From Halovenus sp. (lineage in GTDB: Archaea; Halobacteriota; Halobacteria; Halobacteriales; Haloarculaceae): a stretch of DNA of 5,388 nucleotides. The notes below the pieces were generated by a model. It had not been told where the DNA came from. It made no database searches and saw only the letters and a list, made by a program, of their open reading frames with translations. Shown here piece by piece: positions 5,380-5,388 of the stretch (its first letter is position 1; the number at the start of each line of letters is the position of its first letter). Both the position numbers and the translations under genes were made by a program. The DNA lies in the NCBI GenBank assembly GCA_028274925.1, contig JAQCNR010000004.1, positions 1 to 5,388 on the forward strand, written 5' to 3'.

Positions 5380-5388
5380 ATGTGCGTC
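5380..5388 (+). CDS. Possible first codons of a gene leaving the window
   Basis: ATG TGC GTC at the last nine bases lies about 35 bases after the predicted transcription start, with GGAAG at 5361-5365 upstream as a weak ribosome-binding candidate. The ATG is also part of the palindrome ACATATATGT (5374-5383), so it may instead be a regulatory or TATA element. Three codons cannot identify a gene. Confidence 0.15.

Larger units (their letters stand above)
5065..5388. other. Intergenic region, AT-rich, no convincing gene
   Basis: These 324 bases hold the hydrolase promoter and its palindromes on the left and a rightward promoter-like element on the right. The block 5091-5190 is only 20% G+C (20 of 100 bases), in sharp contrast to the flanking genes. 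From 5191 to 5290 the composition becomes more mixed and contains a run of seven C (5233-5239). I see no tRNA, CRISPR repeat or transposon end. A small hydrophobic peptide could be read on the minus strand from 5241, but it has no support beyond being open. Confidence 0.7.

Noticed and set aside
1..5388. CRISPR array, tRNA, rRNA or insertion sequence
   Set aside because: No regularly spaced repeats, no cloverleaf-like sequence, and no transposase or terminal inverted repeats were seen.

Overview
The window looks like chromosomal DNA of a haloarchaeon. The proteins are very rich in Asp and Glu and poor in Lys, the genes are GC-rich with G/C-ending codons, and the intergenic DNA is AT-rich with archaeal TATA-like boxes very close to start codons. 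One gene encodes a soluble haloarchaeal-type (Htr) chemotaxis transducer, and another carries the twin-arginine export signal that halophilic archaea favour. The exact genus cannot be told from this sequence.

Layout, left to right. (1) 1-462, + strand: C-terminal 153 residues of a thiolase whose start lies outside the window. (2) 463-560: short gap with a possible terminator hairpin and TATA-like boxes. (3) 561-2423, + strand: a 620-residue membrane-free methyl-accepting transducer with a degenerate globin-like N-terminus, a PAS-like sensor, a HAMP-like segment and a complete signalling coiled coil. (4) 2424-3983, - strand: a 519-residue AMP-forming acyl-CoA ligase, convergent with the transducer, the two stop codons abutting with no base between them. 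(5) 4088-5064, - strand: a Tat-exported alpha/beta hydrolase (lipase/esterase-like) whose signal peptide and catalytic domain lie in two different reading frames. (6) 5065-5388: AT-rich intergenic DNA holding the hydrolase promoter, two adjacent 10-bp palindromes, and an outward-facing promoter-like element with spaced ACCGGTT repeats near the right edge.

Read together, three of the four genes fit fatty-acid or ester use: an exported hydrolase could release acids from esters, the ligase would activate them to acyl-CoA, and the thiolase would cleave 3-ketoacyl-CoA. The transducer between them could respond to an internal metabolite, but that link rests on location only.

The most interesting point is the frame break in the hydrolase. 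It falls on a seven-A run that forms the heptamer A AAA AAG in exactly the register needed for -1 ribosomal frameshifting, directly after the Tat signal peptide and followed at once by sequence able to fold into an interrupted stem-loop. A one-base deletion or a homopolymer sequencing error would look the same and is a priori more common, so frameshifting is a testable hypothesis, not a conclusion.
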